The position numbers and the translations under genes were made by a program. Shown here piece by piece: positions 7,546 to 15,550 of a DNA stretch of 64,000 bases. Source of the DNA: Ruminococcus sp. XPD3002 (GTDB lineage: Bacteria > Bacillota > Clostridia > Oscillospirales > Ruminococcaceae). Under the pieces are notes generated by a model. It was not told the DNA's origin, did no database searches, and saw only the letters and a program-made list of their open reading frames with translations. How positions within the stretch are numbered: position 1 is the first letter of the stretch; every line of letters starts with the position of its first letter. The DNA is taken from NCBI GenBank assembly GCA_900119535.1, contig FPJT01000002.1, positions 124,001 to 188,000 of the forward strand, in the 5' to 3' direction.

Positions 7546-8603
7546 TAAAGTGTACCTCCTATCCTCTTGATCTCCTCAAGCACCTCTGTAGGTGTCGGGA
7601 TAACGCCGCCTGTTCTTCCGTAGAACTCAACAGGCTTTGAGCAGTTGATAGCGAGCTTTATGTCCTCTACCATCTGTCCCATTGACATTTCTACGCTGAG
7701 AAGCTTCTTTGCGTTCTTTGCAGCCTCGTTTATCTCCTTTACAGGGAAAGGCCACAGAGTCTTAGGACGGAAGAGACCAGCCTTGATGCCGAGCTCTCTT
7801 GCTGAATTTACAGCAGACTTTACAACTCTTGCAGTAGCGCCGAATGCGCAGAGGAGGATATCGCAGTCCTCAGTGAGGTAAAGCTCAGCCTCTGTCTCGG
7901 TCTCCTTGATTATATCGTATCTCTTGTAGCGCTCTACGATAGAGTGCTCAAGCTCATCAGGCTTAAGGTAGAGTGAGTTGATGATGTGGTGCTCTCTTGC
8001 ATTCTTGTGACCGTTTGCAGCCCAGCCGCTCTTATCGTAAGCGTCGGGATTGATCTCAGGGAATGAAACAGGCTCCATCATCTGACCGAGAAGGCCGTCT
8101 GCGAGGATCATTGCAGGCATACGGTACTTATCAGCGCGGTCGAAAGCCTTTACAACGTAGTCTACCATTTCCTGAACTGAAGCAGGAGCATATACGAGAA
8201 GCTGGAAGTCGCCGTGGCCGAGTGCCTTTGTAGCCTGCCAGTAGTCAGCCTGTGAAGGCTGGATACCGCCGAGTCCCGGGCCGCCTCTCTGTACGTTTAT
8301 GATAACAGCAGGAAGATCTGAACCTGCGATATAGGATACACCTTCGCTCTTAAGAGAGATTCCGGGTGATGAAGATGAAGTCATAGCTCTTACGCCTGTT
8401 GATGCAGCGCCGAGAACCATATTTATAGCAGCAACTTCAGACTCAGCCTGAAGGAATACGCCGCCTGCCTTATGCATACGCTTTGCCATATAAGCGGCAA
8501 GCTCTGTCTGTGGAGTTATCGGGTAACCGAAGAAGCATTTACAGCCTGCTCTGATAGCAGCCTCTGCAAGAGCCTCGTTGCCCTTCATAAGATTTCTTTC
8601 CAA
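7545..8603 (-). CDS. vorB: 2-oxoacid:ferredoxin oxidoreductase alpha subunit (VorB-like)
   Basis: 352 aa. Pyrimidine-binding and transketolase C-terminal domains in the usual order: LMKGNEALAEAAIRAGCKCF, FGYPITPQTELAAYM, TSSSSPGISLKSEG, QRGGPGLGGIQPSQADY, then the C-terminal domain LLVYAP... to KKLLSVEMSMGQM. Start at TTG 8603 (AGGAG 10 nt upstream) rather than the internal ATG at 8588. Length and motifs match proteins usually annotated VorB (3-methyl-2-oxobutanoate) or KorA (2-oxoglutarate); the substrate is unproven. Confidence 0.93.
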   Translation of the reverse strand: MERNLMKGNEALAEAAIRAGCKCFFGYPITPQTELAAYMAKRMHKAGGVFLQAESEVAAINMVLGAASTGVRAMTSSSSPGISLKSEGVSYIAGSDLPAVIINVQRGGPGLGGIQPSQADYWQATKALGHGDFQLLVYAPASVQEMVDYVVKAFDRADKYRMPAMILADGLLGQMMEPVSFPEINPDAYDKSGWAANGHKNAREHHIINSLYLKPDELEHSIVERYKRYDIIKETETEAELYLTEDCDILLCAFGATARVVKSAVNSARELGIKAGLFRPKTLWPFPVKEINEAAKNAKKLLSVEMSMGQMVEDIKLAINCSKPVEFYGRTGGVIPTPTEVLEEIKRIGGTL

Positions 8604-8634
8604 AGCTTAACAGCTCCTTTCAAATATTGATCGT

Positions 8635-8841
8635 TTACTTCTCTACTTTGATAGCGCAGTCGGGACACATCATAGCGCACATTGCGCATCCTATACATGC
8701 TGAATCATCAGTGCAGACAGCATAGAAATATCCCTTTTTGTTACGCTTTTCCTTCTGCAGAGCAACGATTCCCTTCGGACAGGCAGTCGTACAGAGAGCG
8801 CAGCCCTTGCAGCGTTCGGTAATAACCGTCATTTTAGCCAT
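8635..8841 (-). CDS. Ferredoxin subunit of the 2-oxoacid oxidoreductase
   Basis: 68 aa with two complete [4Fe-4S] motifs, CKGCALCTTACPKG and CIGCAMCAMMCPDC. It is the electron-carrying delta subunit placed first in the operon, 31 nt ahead of alpha. It passes electrons from 2-oxoacid oxidation to free ferredoxin. Confidence 0.95.
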   Translation of the reverse strand: MAKMTVITERCKGCALCTTACPKGIVALQKEKRNKKGYFYAVCTDDSACIGCAMCAMMCPDCAIKVEK

Positions 8842-8900
8842 ACAATTCCGCTCCTTTCAGATGAGAATGATTTTCCGACGCAAAAAGCGCGGTATATATG

Positions 8901-8981
8901 AGCCGTTAGCTTTTAGCTGTCAGCCTGCGGCGCAGCGCAAACTGACCTACGCGATAAGCTGATCGCTAAAGGTTAACGGCT
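8901..8981. repeat. Intergenic inverted-repeat element with TTAGC-type ends
   Basis: Left arm AGCCGTTAGCTTTTAGC (8901-8917) pairs imperfectly with GCTAAAGGTTAACGGCT (8965-8981); an inner GTCAG/CTGAC stem encloses CTGCGGCGCAG. It shares TTAGCTTTTAGC and the AACGGCT ends with the region at 6019-6137, suggesting one degenerate repeat family. It fills most of the 153-bp gap 8842-8994, which otherwise shows no gene. Confidence 0.55.
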
Positions 8982-8994
8982 GATAAACATAGGT

Positions 8995-9654
8995 TCAAAG
9001 CTCCCAGATGGGCTTTACGTAGATCTTTACGGGAAAAACGTTATCTGCCTTTATGCTGTCCTCAATACCTTCGGGACAGGTCGTAAAAGCAAGTGGGACG
9101 CCTGTTTTTTCGGATATGCCTGCGGCGAAATCCGCAGAAGCGTTTATGATATCCGCAGTAGTCTCGCATCCGAGGTTTGTGTTGTTTATGATGGCGGTAT
9201 GCTTCATACGTGCAGCGGTTTCTATCTCGTACATGAGCTGTACCGTATCCTCAACGGAAGCGGTGAGAGTTCTGCGCTGATTAACGACATAGAGCATATC
9301 GATATCGCTGCTGAAAGCAGAAAGAGCTTCGGCATAGCGTCCGAGAGCGACAGCACCTGCATCATCTCCGCCGACGTCTATGATAAGACAATCCTCGCTT
9401 ACGGCAAGCTGTTCCACGTCAAACTGAATTGAGGGAACGTCCAGATTGCTGTTTGCGAAATCGGGAGCTATCATTTTTATGCCTTTTTCCTCAAACAGCT
9501 GCTTAAAATCGGCTGTACGGAAATAAGGGTTTACAAGATCGAGGTCGACTATAGCGGCGGATTTGCCTTCTGCGGCAGCCTTAACAGCAAGATTTACCGA
9601 GAAATTGGTCTTTCCGCTTCCGTAGTGACCTGTGATAATGGTGATTTTTTTCAT
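8995..9654 (-). CDS. ParA/MinD-like P-loop ATPase
   Basis: 219 aa. Deviant Walker A motif GHYGSGKTNFSVNLA at residues 9-23, Walker B-like CLIIDVGGDDAG and the switch AIVDLDLVNPYFR. This is the SIMIBI ATPase fold, but the protein is shorter than typical ParA and lacks a partner parB-type gene nearby. Start set at 9654, where the motif lies at the N-terminus and GAGG is 6 nt upstream; the longer frame to 9714 adds an unlikely 20-residue leader. Cellular role unknown. Confidence 0.8.
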   Translation of the reverse strand: MKKITIITGHYGSGKTNFSVNLAVKAAAEGKSAAIVDLDLVNPYFRTADFKQLFEEKGIKMIAPDFANSNLDVPSIQFDVEQLAVSEDCLIIDVGGDDAGAVALGRYAEALSAFSSDIDMLYVVNQRRTLTASVEDTVQLMYEIETAARMKHTAIINNTNLGCETTADIINASADFAAGISEKTGVPLAFTTCPEGIEDSIKADNVFPVKIYVKPIWEL

Positions 9655-9831
9655 ATTGTACCTCAGTTTAAAGTTATTGCAGCAAATATCTGCGGTATTC
9701 CTGCCGCTTTGCACTGCCGCAATATCAGAAAGTTCTGCAACTTATATTATATCACATCGGAATAACAATTGCAAGTGCTATTTTATGTTAACATACGAAA
9801 TCTTTTGCCGCATCGGATAAGCGGATATATA

Positions 9832-9860
9832 TTGACAATCAGGCAAATAAATGATAGAAT
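9832..9860 (+). promoter_or_regulatory. Promoter of the GH5 gene
   Basis: TTGACA (9832-9837), 17-bp spacer, TAGAAT (9855-9860), 52 nt before the ATG. Confidence 0.7.
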
Positions 9861-9911
9861 AAAAGTAGTAAGCATGCATAAAAGCGTGCATAATGAGAGG
9901 GGTAATCTATT

Positions 9912-11828
9912 ATGAAGAAAACAAGAAAAGCTGCTGCATTTCTTGCATCAGCAGTACTTGCGCTGACAGGTTCAGCTGCATCACTGCCGATGTCCGCAGC
10001 AGAACTCAGCACAGCTGTCGCTGTTGATGACGGAAATGACGACTGGCTCCACGCAGTAGGAAGCCGTCTCTACGACTCGGCAGGCAATGAGGTCTGGCTC
10101 ACAGGCGCTAACTGGTTCGGTATGAACTGTACGGAGAACGTTCCTCACGGACTCTATGCGAGAGACGTTGATGACATGCTCTCGACTATTGCCGACCACG
10201 GTATCAACATCATCCGTTTCCCTATTTCAACAGAGCTGCTGCTCTCATGGATGGACGGCTCTCCGCTTCCTGTAGCTTCTGTACAGGCAAGCTATAATCC
10301 TCCCCAGGATGAAGTAGGCGAGGACGGAACCATAACTCCCGCAGGTAAATACGGCAACATCAACCGTGAATTCTGCGAGGCTGACGGCAAGACACTCAAG
10401 GATAGCTATGAGATATTCAAGGTAATAATGCAGAAGTGCAAAAAGTACGGCGTTAAGGCTCTTATCGACGTTCACAGCCCTGCATCACACAACTCGGGAC
10501 ATAACTACAACCTGTGGTACTACGAGCCGACTGCTGATGACTGCGACGGCATGGCTACAGGACACTTCTCCAAGAAGGAGATAACATGGGATGACTGGAA
10601 GGACTCTATCACATGGCTTGCAGAACAGTATGCAAACGATGATACTATCCTTGCTTACGACCTTAAAAACGAGCCCCACGGCAAGCGCGGCTACAGCGGA
10701 AATACTTGCCCTGCAAATATGGCTAAATGGGACGATTCAACTGATAAGAACAACTGGAAATACTCTGCTGAAGAGTGTGCAAAGTCTATCCTTGCAGTAA
10801 ATCCTCACGCACTTATCCTCGTTGAAGGTATCGAGCAGTCACCTATGATCGGCAAGGGCATAACATGGAACGATCCCGATAAATTCCAGCCTGCAAAGGG
10901 CGAGGAAAGATGGTACGGCGCATGGTGGGGCGGAAACCTCCGCGGCGTAAAGGACCTTCCTGTACTTCCCGACTCGGGACAGATAGTTTATTCACCGCAC
11001 GATTACGGCCCGTCAGTATATGCACAGTCCTGGTTCGACAAGAACTTTGATACCAATACGCTTCTTGATGACTACTGGCGCGAGACATGGGCATATATCA
11101 ACGAAGACGATATAGCTCCGCTTCTTATCGGTGAGTGGGGCGGTCATATGGATGCTGGCAAGAATCAGAAGTGGATGGAGCTTCTCCGTGACTACATGAT
11201 ATCTCATCACATCAACCATACATTCTGGTGTATCAATCCTAACTCAGGCGATACAGGCGGACTTCTCGATTCTACATTCATGAACTGGGATGCTGACAAG
11301 TACGGACTGTTTGAGGAGTCTCTCTGGCAGACATCAGGCGGCAAGTACATCGGTCTCGATCACCAGACTGCACTCGGACAGAACGGTGTTTCGCTTAACC
11401 AGTTCTATTCATCTGGAGACAAGAGTAATCTCGACGGCGGCAAGGCAGGAAACGGAACACCTATCATTGCAGACGCAACAAAGCCTGCAACTACTGCTCC
11501 CGTAACTACAGCGGCTGTCAATACAACAACAAAGGCTGTAACTACTGTTCCTGTTACTACAGCAGAAAAGTCTGTTGATCCGACAAATGCTGATGTACCA
11601 AATTCAGCTGTTGTTTACGGAGATGCTACTCTCGACGGTAATGTCAATCTTTCGGATGCACTTCTGATACTCCAGAACATTGCAAACGCAAGAAAGTATC
11701 CTCTTAATGAAGCGGCAGCAAAGAACGCTGACTGCTATAATCCCGGAGACGGCATAACAGGCAAGGACGCTCTTGCTATACAGATGCTTGATGCTAAGCA
11801 GATAAGTTCACTTCCATACAAAGAGTAA
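9912..11828 (+). CDS. Cellulosomal GH5 endoglucanase with C-terminal dockerin
   Basis: 638 aa secreted cellulase-type glycoside hydrolase. Signal peptide 1-29 (MKKTRKAAAFLASAVLALTG...SAA). GH5 catalytic barrel about 45-480 with the acid/base Glu in DLKNEPHG (about residue 252) and the nucleophile Glu in LLIGEWGG (about 406). A Thr/Pro/Ala-rich linker (about 520-560) leads to a dockerin (about 568-638) with GDATLDGNVNLSDALLILQN. The dockerin is closely similar to that of the GH10 protein at 32913-34928, so both probably dock on the same cohesin. Own promoter and terminator: monocistronic. Substrate likely cellulose or mixed beta-glucan. Confidence 0.93.
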   Translation: MKKTRKAAAFLASAVLALTGSAASLPMSAAELSTAVAVDDGNDDWLHAVGSRLYDSAGNEVWLTGANWFGMNCTENVPHGLYARDVDDMLSTIADHGINIIRFPISTELLLSWMDGSPLPVASVQASYNPPQDEVGEDGTITPAGKYGNINREFCEADGKTLKDSYEIFKVIMQKCKKYGVKALIDVHSPASHNSGHNYNLWYYEPTADDCDGMATGHFSKKEITWDDWKDSITWLAEQYANDDTILAYDLKNEPHGKRGYSGNTCPANMAKWDDSTDKNNWKYSAEECAKSILAVNPHALILVEGIEQSPMIGKGITWNDPDKFQPAKGEERWYGAWWGGNLRGVKDLPVLPDSGQIVYSPHDYGPSVYAQSWFDKNFDTNTLLDDYWRETWAYINEDDIAPLLIGEWGGHMDAGKNQKWMELLRDYMISHHINHTFWCINPNSGDTGGLLDSTFMNWDADKYGLFEESLWQTSGGKYIGLDHQTALGQNGVSLNQFYSSGDKSNLDGGKAGNGTPIIADATKPATTAPVTTAAVNTTTKAVTTVPVTTAEKSVDPTNADVPNSAVVYGDATLDGNVNLSDALLILQNIANARKYPLNEAAAKNADCYNPGDGITGKDALAIQMLDAKQISSLPYKE

Positions 11829-11837
11829 TTTTCAAGG

Positions 11838-11863
11838 GGCGGATGTCTTATCCGCCCTTTTTG
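11838..11863 (+). terminator. Terminator after the GH5 gene
   Basis: Perfect arms GGGCGGAT (11838-11845) and ATCCGCCC (11851-11858) followed by TTTTT. Confidence 0.92.
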
Positions 11864-11904
11864 AAAACTGCATTGCTGTCCGATGATGAAAGGAGCTGTG
11901 GAAA

Positions 11905-12114
11905 ATGTCCCTTAACAAAGCTATAATTCACGGAAAAGAGCACCGTAAGCAGTATAAGGGCGTTAAAGCCTATGATTCGCAGTGCTGCAACCACGGAAGC
12001 TGCGATCGCTGCAAGGGTGGAAGACTGTATCAGTATAACCGGTCATTGGCAGCGGCAGTGCAGAAACTTAATGAGTATGACGAAAGGCATGAGGATGATC
12101 CCTCATGCCTTTAA
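11905..12114 (+). CDS. Small conserved-looking Cys-containing protein
   Basis: 69 aa, highly charged, with four cysteines in CCNHGSCDRC, which could bind a metal ion. AAAGGAG lies 9 nt before the ATG. I recognise similar short proteins from other Clostridia but know no function. It sits between the GH5 terminator and the polyphosphate kinase gene; the downstream gene has its own -10 region, so co-transcription is uncertain. Confidence 0.65.
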   Translation: MSLNKAIIHGKEHRKQYKGVKAYDSQCCNHGSCDRCKGGRLYQYNRSLAAAVQKLNEYDERHEDDPSCL

Positions 12115-12221
12115 AATTTACGTGGATTTTTACAAATTTTTTCTTTACTCTTGATAAATTATGTGATATAATAAGAGGGACGGAGCTCAGCTCCCACTAT
12201 TTTCCGAAAGGACGTGTTTTG

Positions 12222-13160
12222 ATGAAGGCGGATAAGTACGCCGTAAACGGCAGTAAAAAGATCGATATAAGAAAACTCCCTACCGACAGCAAGGCTGATA
12301 AGGCGGACAAGGAAGAGATATTACAGAAATACGAAGAAAACAAGCGCATTTTAGCCGAGCTTCAGGATAAATACTACGCTGATGCCCATGAGGGACTTAT
12401 CGTGGTGTTCCAGGCTCTTGACGCTTCAGGCAAGGACTCTGCGATAAAGAATGTGTTCAGCGGCATAAATCCCCAGGGCGTCAGGATACATTCCTATAAG
12501 GCTCCGACTTCCGAGGAGCTTGCACATGATTACCTCTGGCGTATCCACCAGAACATCCCGAGACGCGGCGAGATAGTCGTTTTCAACCGCAGCCACTATG
12601 AGGACCTTATCACGGTGCAGGTCGAGAATATAAAGCCCCATTACCATATGTCCGAGAGAGTTATCGGCGAATCGGACAAGAAGTTCTTCGAGAAGCGCTA
12701 TGAACAGGTTAACAACTTCGAGCAGTACCTCTATGAGAACAGCTATCGTGTTGTAAAGATATTCCTGCATATAACCAAGGAGGAGCAGACAGAACAGCTT
12801 CTGGAGCGTATCGAGCTGCCGGAGAAGAACTGGAAGTTCCGTTCCGACGATCTTAAGGTCAGGGACAAGTTCGATGCATATCTTGACTGCTTCAACGAGG
12901 TTATAAACAAGACCTCTACCAAGCAGAGTCCGTGGTATGTGCTTCCTGGAGATCAGCGCTGGTATACACGCTATCTCATAACCGAGATACTTATCGACGC
13001 TCTTAAGGCAAGTGATCCGCAGTACCCCGAGCTTCCCGATGAGGAGAAGGCAAAGCTTGACGAGTGCAGGGAGATACTGAAAGCAGACCTTGAAAAAAAG
13101 GATGAGGTAAAGGAAGAAAAGTCCGAAGAACCAAAAAAGAAGAAAAAATCCAAGAAATAA
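12222..13160 (+). CDS. Polyphosphate kinase 2 family protein
   Basis: 312 aa. PPK2 transfers phosphate between polyphosphate and nucleoside mono/diphosphates. Walker A motif in FQALDASGKDSAIKNVF (about residues 62-78), the lid region HDYLWRIHQNIPRRGEIVVFNRSHYEDL, and the conserved HITKEEQ. Start at ATG 12222 with AAGGACG upstream; the longer frame from 12105 overlaps the previous gene. A TATAAT-like box lies near 12164. The last 30 residues are a Lys/Glu-rich tail, unusual for the family. Confidence 0.9.
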   Translation: MKADKYAVNGSKKIDIRKLPTDSKADKADKEEILQKYEENKRILAELQDKYYADAHEGLIVVFQALDASGKDSAIKNVFSGINPQGVRIHSYKAPTSEELAHDYLWRIHQNIPRRGEIVVFNRSHYEDLITVQVENIKPHYHMSERVIGESDKKFFEKRYEQVNNFEQYLYENSYRVVKIFLHITKEEQTEQLLERIELPEKNWKFRSDDLKVRDKFDAYLDCFNEVINKTSTKQSPWYVLPGDQRWYTRYLITEILIDALKASDPQYPELPDEEKAKLDECREILKADLEKKDEVKEEKSEEPKKKKKSKK

Positions 13161-13231
13161 TGAAACAGCCATAAATAAGTATAGCTATTCTTTAATGGTG
13201 ATACTTGTATAGAGGTTTATATGTGAGTTAT

Positions 13232-13264
13232 AGAGGAAAACCCTTTTGAAAATGGTTTTCCTCT
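13232..13264 (+). terminator. Terminator after the polyphosphate kinase gene
   Basis: 11-bp perfect arms AGAGGAAAACC (13232-13242) and GGTTTTCCTCT (13254-13264), followed by ATTTCTTT. Confidence 0.8.
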
Positions 13265-13288
13265 ATTTCTTTGTAAAGCATTAACTTT

Positions 13289-13371
13289 AAATTTTCAGCC
13301 TTACAGGGTGCTTAGGTAAAACTATGGGGTTAGTTAAACATAGAGGAAGCACCCTGTAAGGCTGAAAATTT
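13289..13371. repeat. Perfect 25-bp inverted repeat between convergent genes
   Basis: Arms 13289-13313 and 13347-13371 are exact reverse complements (core CAGCCTTACAGGGTGCTT), loop 33 nt. It lies in the 341-bp gap between convergent genes, which holds no ORF. Confidence 0.85.
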
Positions 13372-13398
13372 GGGGCATAAAGTCTTTGGAAAGGGGTT

Positions 13399-13433
13399 CG
13401 GGGGAGAACCTTTCCTCAGAAAGGTTTCCCCCG
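13399..13433. repeat. GC-rich hairpin
   Basis: CGGGGGA..AACCTTTC (13399-13414) pairs with GAAAGGTT..CCCCCG (13419-13433), with a preceding overlapping GGAAAGG copy at 13388-13394 that could form an alternative stem with GAACCTTTCC. I recall similar hairpins scattered in Ruminococcaceae genomes. Possibly the minus-strand terminator for the cohesin gene. Confidence 0.6.
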
Positions 13434-13501
13434 ATAATACATATAATTCTTCTATATAAGTATCTTTGCTATGGCTGTAGTTTTATCATATGATACAGTT
13501 A

Positions 13502-14650
13502 TCAGAGTCCGAGATACTTCTCAAGGCTTCCTGTTCCGCCTGTTGAGAGGAATGAATAGTACTGAAGGACAGCTGTTGCGTCACTTGCGTCTATCTTTCC
13601 GTCCTTGATGACCTCGGCAGCCTTTTTCTGCTTGTCGTTGAGACCTATAGGCTCACCTGTTGAGATCCTTGAATATGCAGCAAGTATCTCTGTAGCATCT
13701 GATGCGTTTACCTTCTTATCGAGGGTAACGTCGCCGAGCATGAAGTCATCATCGACTGAACCCTTAGCTTCATCTGAGAAAACATAGTTTATAGAATCGG
13801 TTATGTTCTCGCCCTTGTCATTGACTATCATAATATCAGTTGGCTTCCATGCTCCGTCGGGATATGCCTTGTCAAGTGTAATGGTTGCGATCTGGAAACC
13901 TTCTGTATAGCTTTCTGTTCCTGAGGTAACAGCCCATGCAAATTCATTTGTTTTTGTATTTCCGACAAAAGTCTGAGGATTTGTCCAGCCGAGACCTTCA
14001 GAGGCAGATACTACCTTGACATCCTTGCTTATATTGAACTGGTAGCCTGCCATAGAAAGTGACTTTCCGTTGAGAGGACCTGCTGTAACGTTTATGACAG
14101 TCTTGCCGTCGGAATTGACAGCCTGTGTGAATGTAATACCCGGCTTTGAAGTGTCTGCTGAAGAGTCAGCCAGAGTTTTGCCGTCGGTACCTGTTACGTA
14201 AACGTCCATGATGTTAACGTCGTATGACTTATATTCCTTTTCAGCCTCGTAATTAATAGTAGCGAGGATATCGCCCTTCTTTACGCTCTTTGTATCGCCT
14301 GCCTGATTTGCGAAGGCAACTTCCTTGTCGTTACAGTGGAATTCGCCTGTAAAGCCGCTGCCAAGTGATGAAGAAACGTACTTGAGAGCATCAGGTGAAT
14401 TGATAACGAACTGGAAGCCTGATACATCGAATGTTCCTTCGCTGTCAACAACAGCATTTATAGTTACGTTCTTGCCGCTGACAGTCTTATCGAGGCGTAT
14501 CTTTAATGCAGCATCTGCTGTTTTAACTGAAGATACGGATAAAGCGTCTACTGATGCAGCGTTTGCAGTCAATGCGCTTACTGCGAATGCACTTCCTGCT
14601 GCAGCGAGCTGTAATGCTGCTGCCAGAGCGATGATTTTCTTGAATTTCAT
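13502..14650 (-). CDS. Secreted cohesin-cohesin-dockerin protein (adaptor scaffoldin-like)
   Basis: 382 aa. Signal peptide about 1-32. Two successive cohesin-like beta-sandwich domains (about 45-165 and 168-305): each shows the VTINAVVDS..FDVSGFQFVIN / INVTAGPLNG..LSMAGYQFNI pattern followed by an ..ILATINYEA / FQIATITLDK strand. C-terminal dockerin (about 310-382) with two loops, LGDVTLDKKVNASDATEILAAY and DGKIDASDATAVLQYY. No catalytic motif is visible. Inferred role: joins dockerin enzymes to another scaffoldin. AAAGGAGG site before the ATG. The dockerin type (SDATEIL..YSR.STG) matches the next gene, at 14751-15422. Confidence 0.75.
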   Translation of the reverse strand: MKFKKIIALAAALQLAAAGSAFAVSALTANAASVDALSVSSVKTADAALKIRLDKTVSGKNVTINAVVDSEGTFDVSGFQFVINSPDALKYVSSSLGSGFTGEFHCNDKEVAFANQAGDTKSVKKGDILATINYEAEKEYKSYDVNIMDVYVTGTDGKTLADSSADTSKPGITFTQAVNSDGKTVINVTAGPLNGKSLSMAGYQFNISKDVKVVSASEGLGWTNPQTFVGNTKTNEFAWAVTSGTESYTEGFQIATITLDKAYPDGAWKPTDIMIVNDKGENITDSINYVFSDEAKGSVDDDFMLGDVTLDKKVNASDATEILAAYSRISTGEPIGLNDKQKKAAEVIKDGKIDASDATAVLQYYSFLSTGGTGSLEKYLGL

Positions 14651-14750
14651 GTTAATTCCTCCTTTATGGTCGGATGCGGTGCATCCTTTAGTTTATTATA
14701 TCACTTAATTGATGCATAGTCAACTCTTTGATGGGAAGCACCAATTATTC

Positions 14751-15422
14751 TTATTGGAAATCTGCGGTGAAGCTGTCCACCTTTTTCATGTATACGGTCA
14801 CTGCATAGTCCGAATAATCGCCTTCCATTTTTATCATGCCGTTTTCAAGCGTCAGGAGAGCAGTGTAGCTGTTGGCAGATATTTTCAGCGAATCGCCGAC
14901 AAACTCGGAATCCATTTTAAGGGTTTTACCATTGGGATCATTATATTTGGAATGAAGCTTTATATCATCGCCGTTTATTTCCAGTGCAAACAGTTCATAC
15001 ATAGGCTTGCCTTTGTAGCTTCTTATTGTGGCAAGTCCGCTGATAACAGCCTTTTCGCCTTCCCACTTGCCGTTGAACTTCTCGTTTTCCGTTCCTCCGA
15101 TGAAGCCTGTATAGCCGTTCTGACCGCCTGTTGCAAGATAGGAGTAGTATTGCAGTATCATGGTAGCATCGGAAGCATCCAGTTTACCGTCGCCCGTCAG
15201 GTCTCCCGCAGTTTCCTGAGCTGCGGAAAGCAGGGAGTGCGAACCTGTTGAAAGTCGGGAGTAGGTTATAAGCACCTCTGTGGCATCCGAAGAATCGACC
15301 TTGCCGTCGAGGTTCACATCGCCGTAGTTAATATCGGCAGCAGATGCCGATGCAGGCATATATGCACCGAATGACATGCAGACAGCAAGTAAAAGAGCAG
15401 CTGCCGTATGTTTCCTTTTCAT
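14751..15422 (-). CDS. Secreted protein with N-terminal dockerin
   Basis: 223 aa. Signal peptide about 1-28. Dockerin about 30-105 directly after it (GDVNLDGKVDSSDATEVLITYSR and GDLTGDGKLDASDATMILQYYSY). The remaining 115 residues are a beta-rich domain of unknown family. Start at 15422 chosen for AGGAGG 7 nt upstream; the longer frame to 15467 adds non-signal residues. An N-terminal dockerin with a small non-catalytic module suggests an accessory or binding subunit of the cellulosome; function not recognised. Confidence 0.75.
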   Translation of the reverse strand: MKRKHTAAALLLAVCMSFGAYMPASASAADINYGDVNLDGKVDSSDATEVLITYSRLSTGSHSLLSAAQETAGDLTGDGKLDASDATMILQYYSYLATGGQNGYTGFIGGTENEKFNGKWEGEKAVISGLATIRSYKGKPMYELFALEINGDDIKLHSKYNDPNGKTLKMDSEFVGDSLKISANSYTALLTLENGMIKMEGDYSDYAVTVYMKKVDSFTADFQ

Positions 15423-15550
15423 ATTTTTCCTCCTAACATAGCAGTAATGCAAATAAACCGCTATCATACCTTGATTGTATCACATTACATTTAATTAATC
15501 TACGCATATATTGTTAACAATGTTCAATTGTTCCGTTTTCAGGCGAAATG

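Noticed and set aside
12426..13172. Long minus-strand frame opposite the polyphosphate kinase gene
   Set aside because: Antisense shadow of a clear PPK2 gene, without ribosome site or domain features; several similar antisense frames elsewhere were dropped for the same reason.
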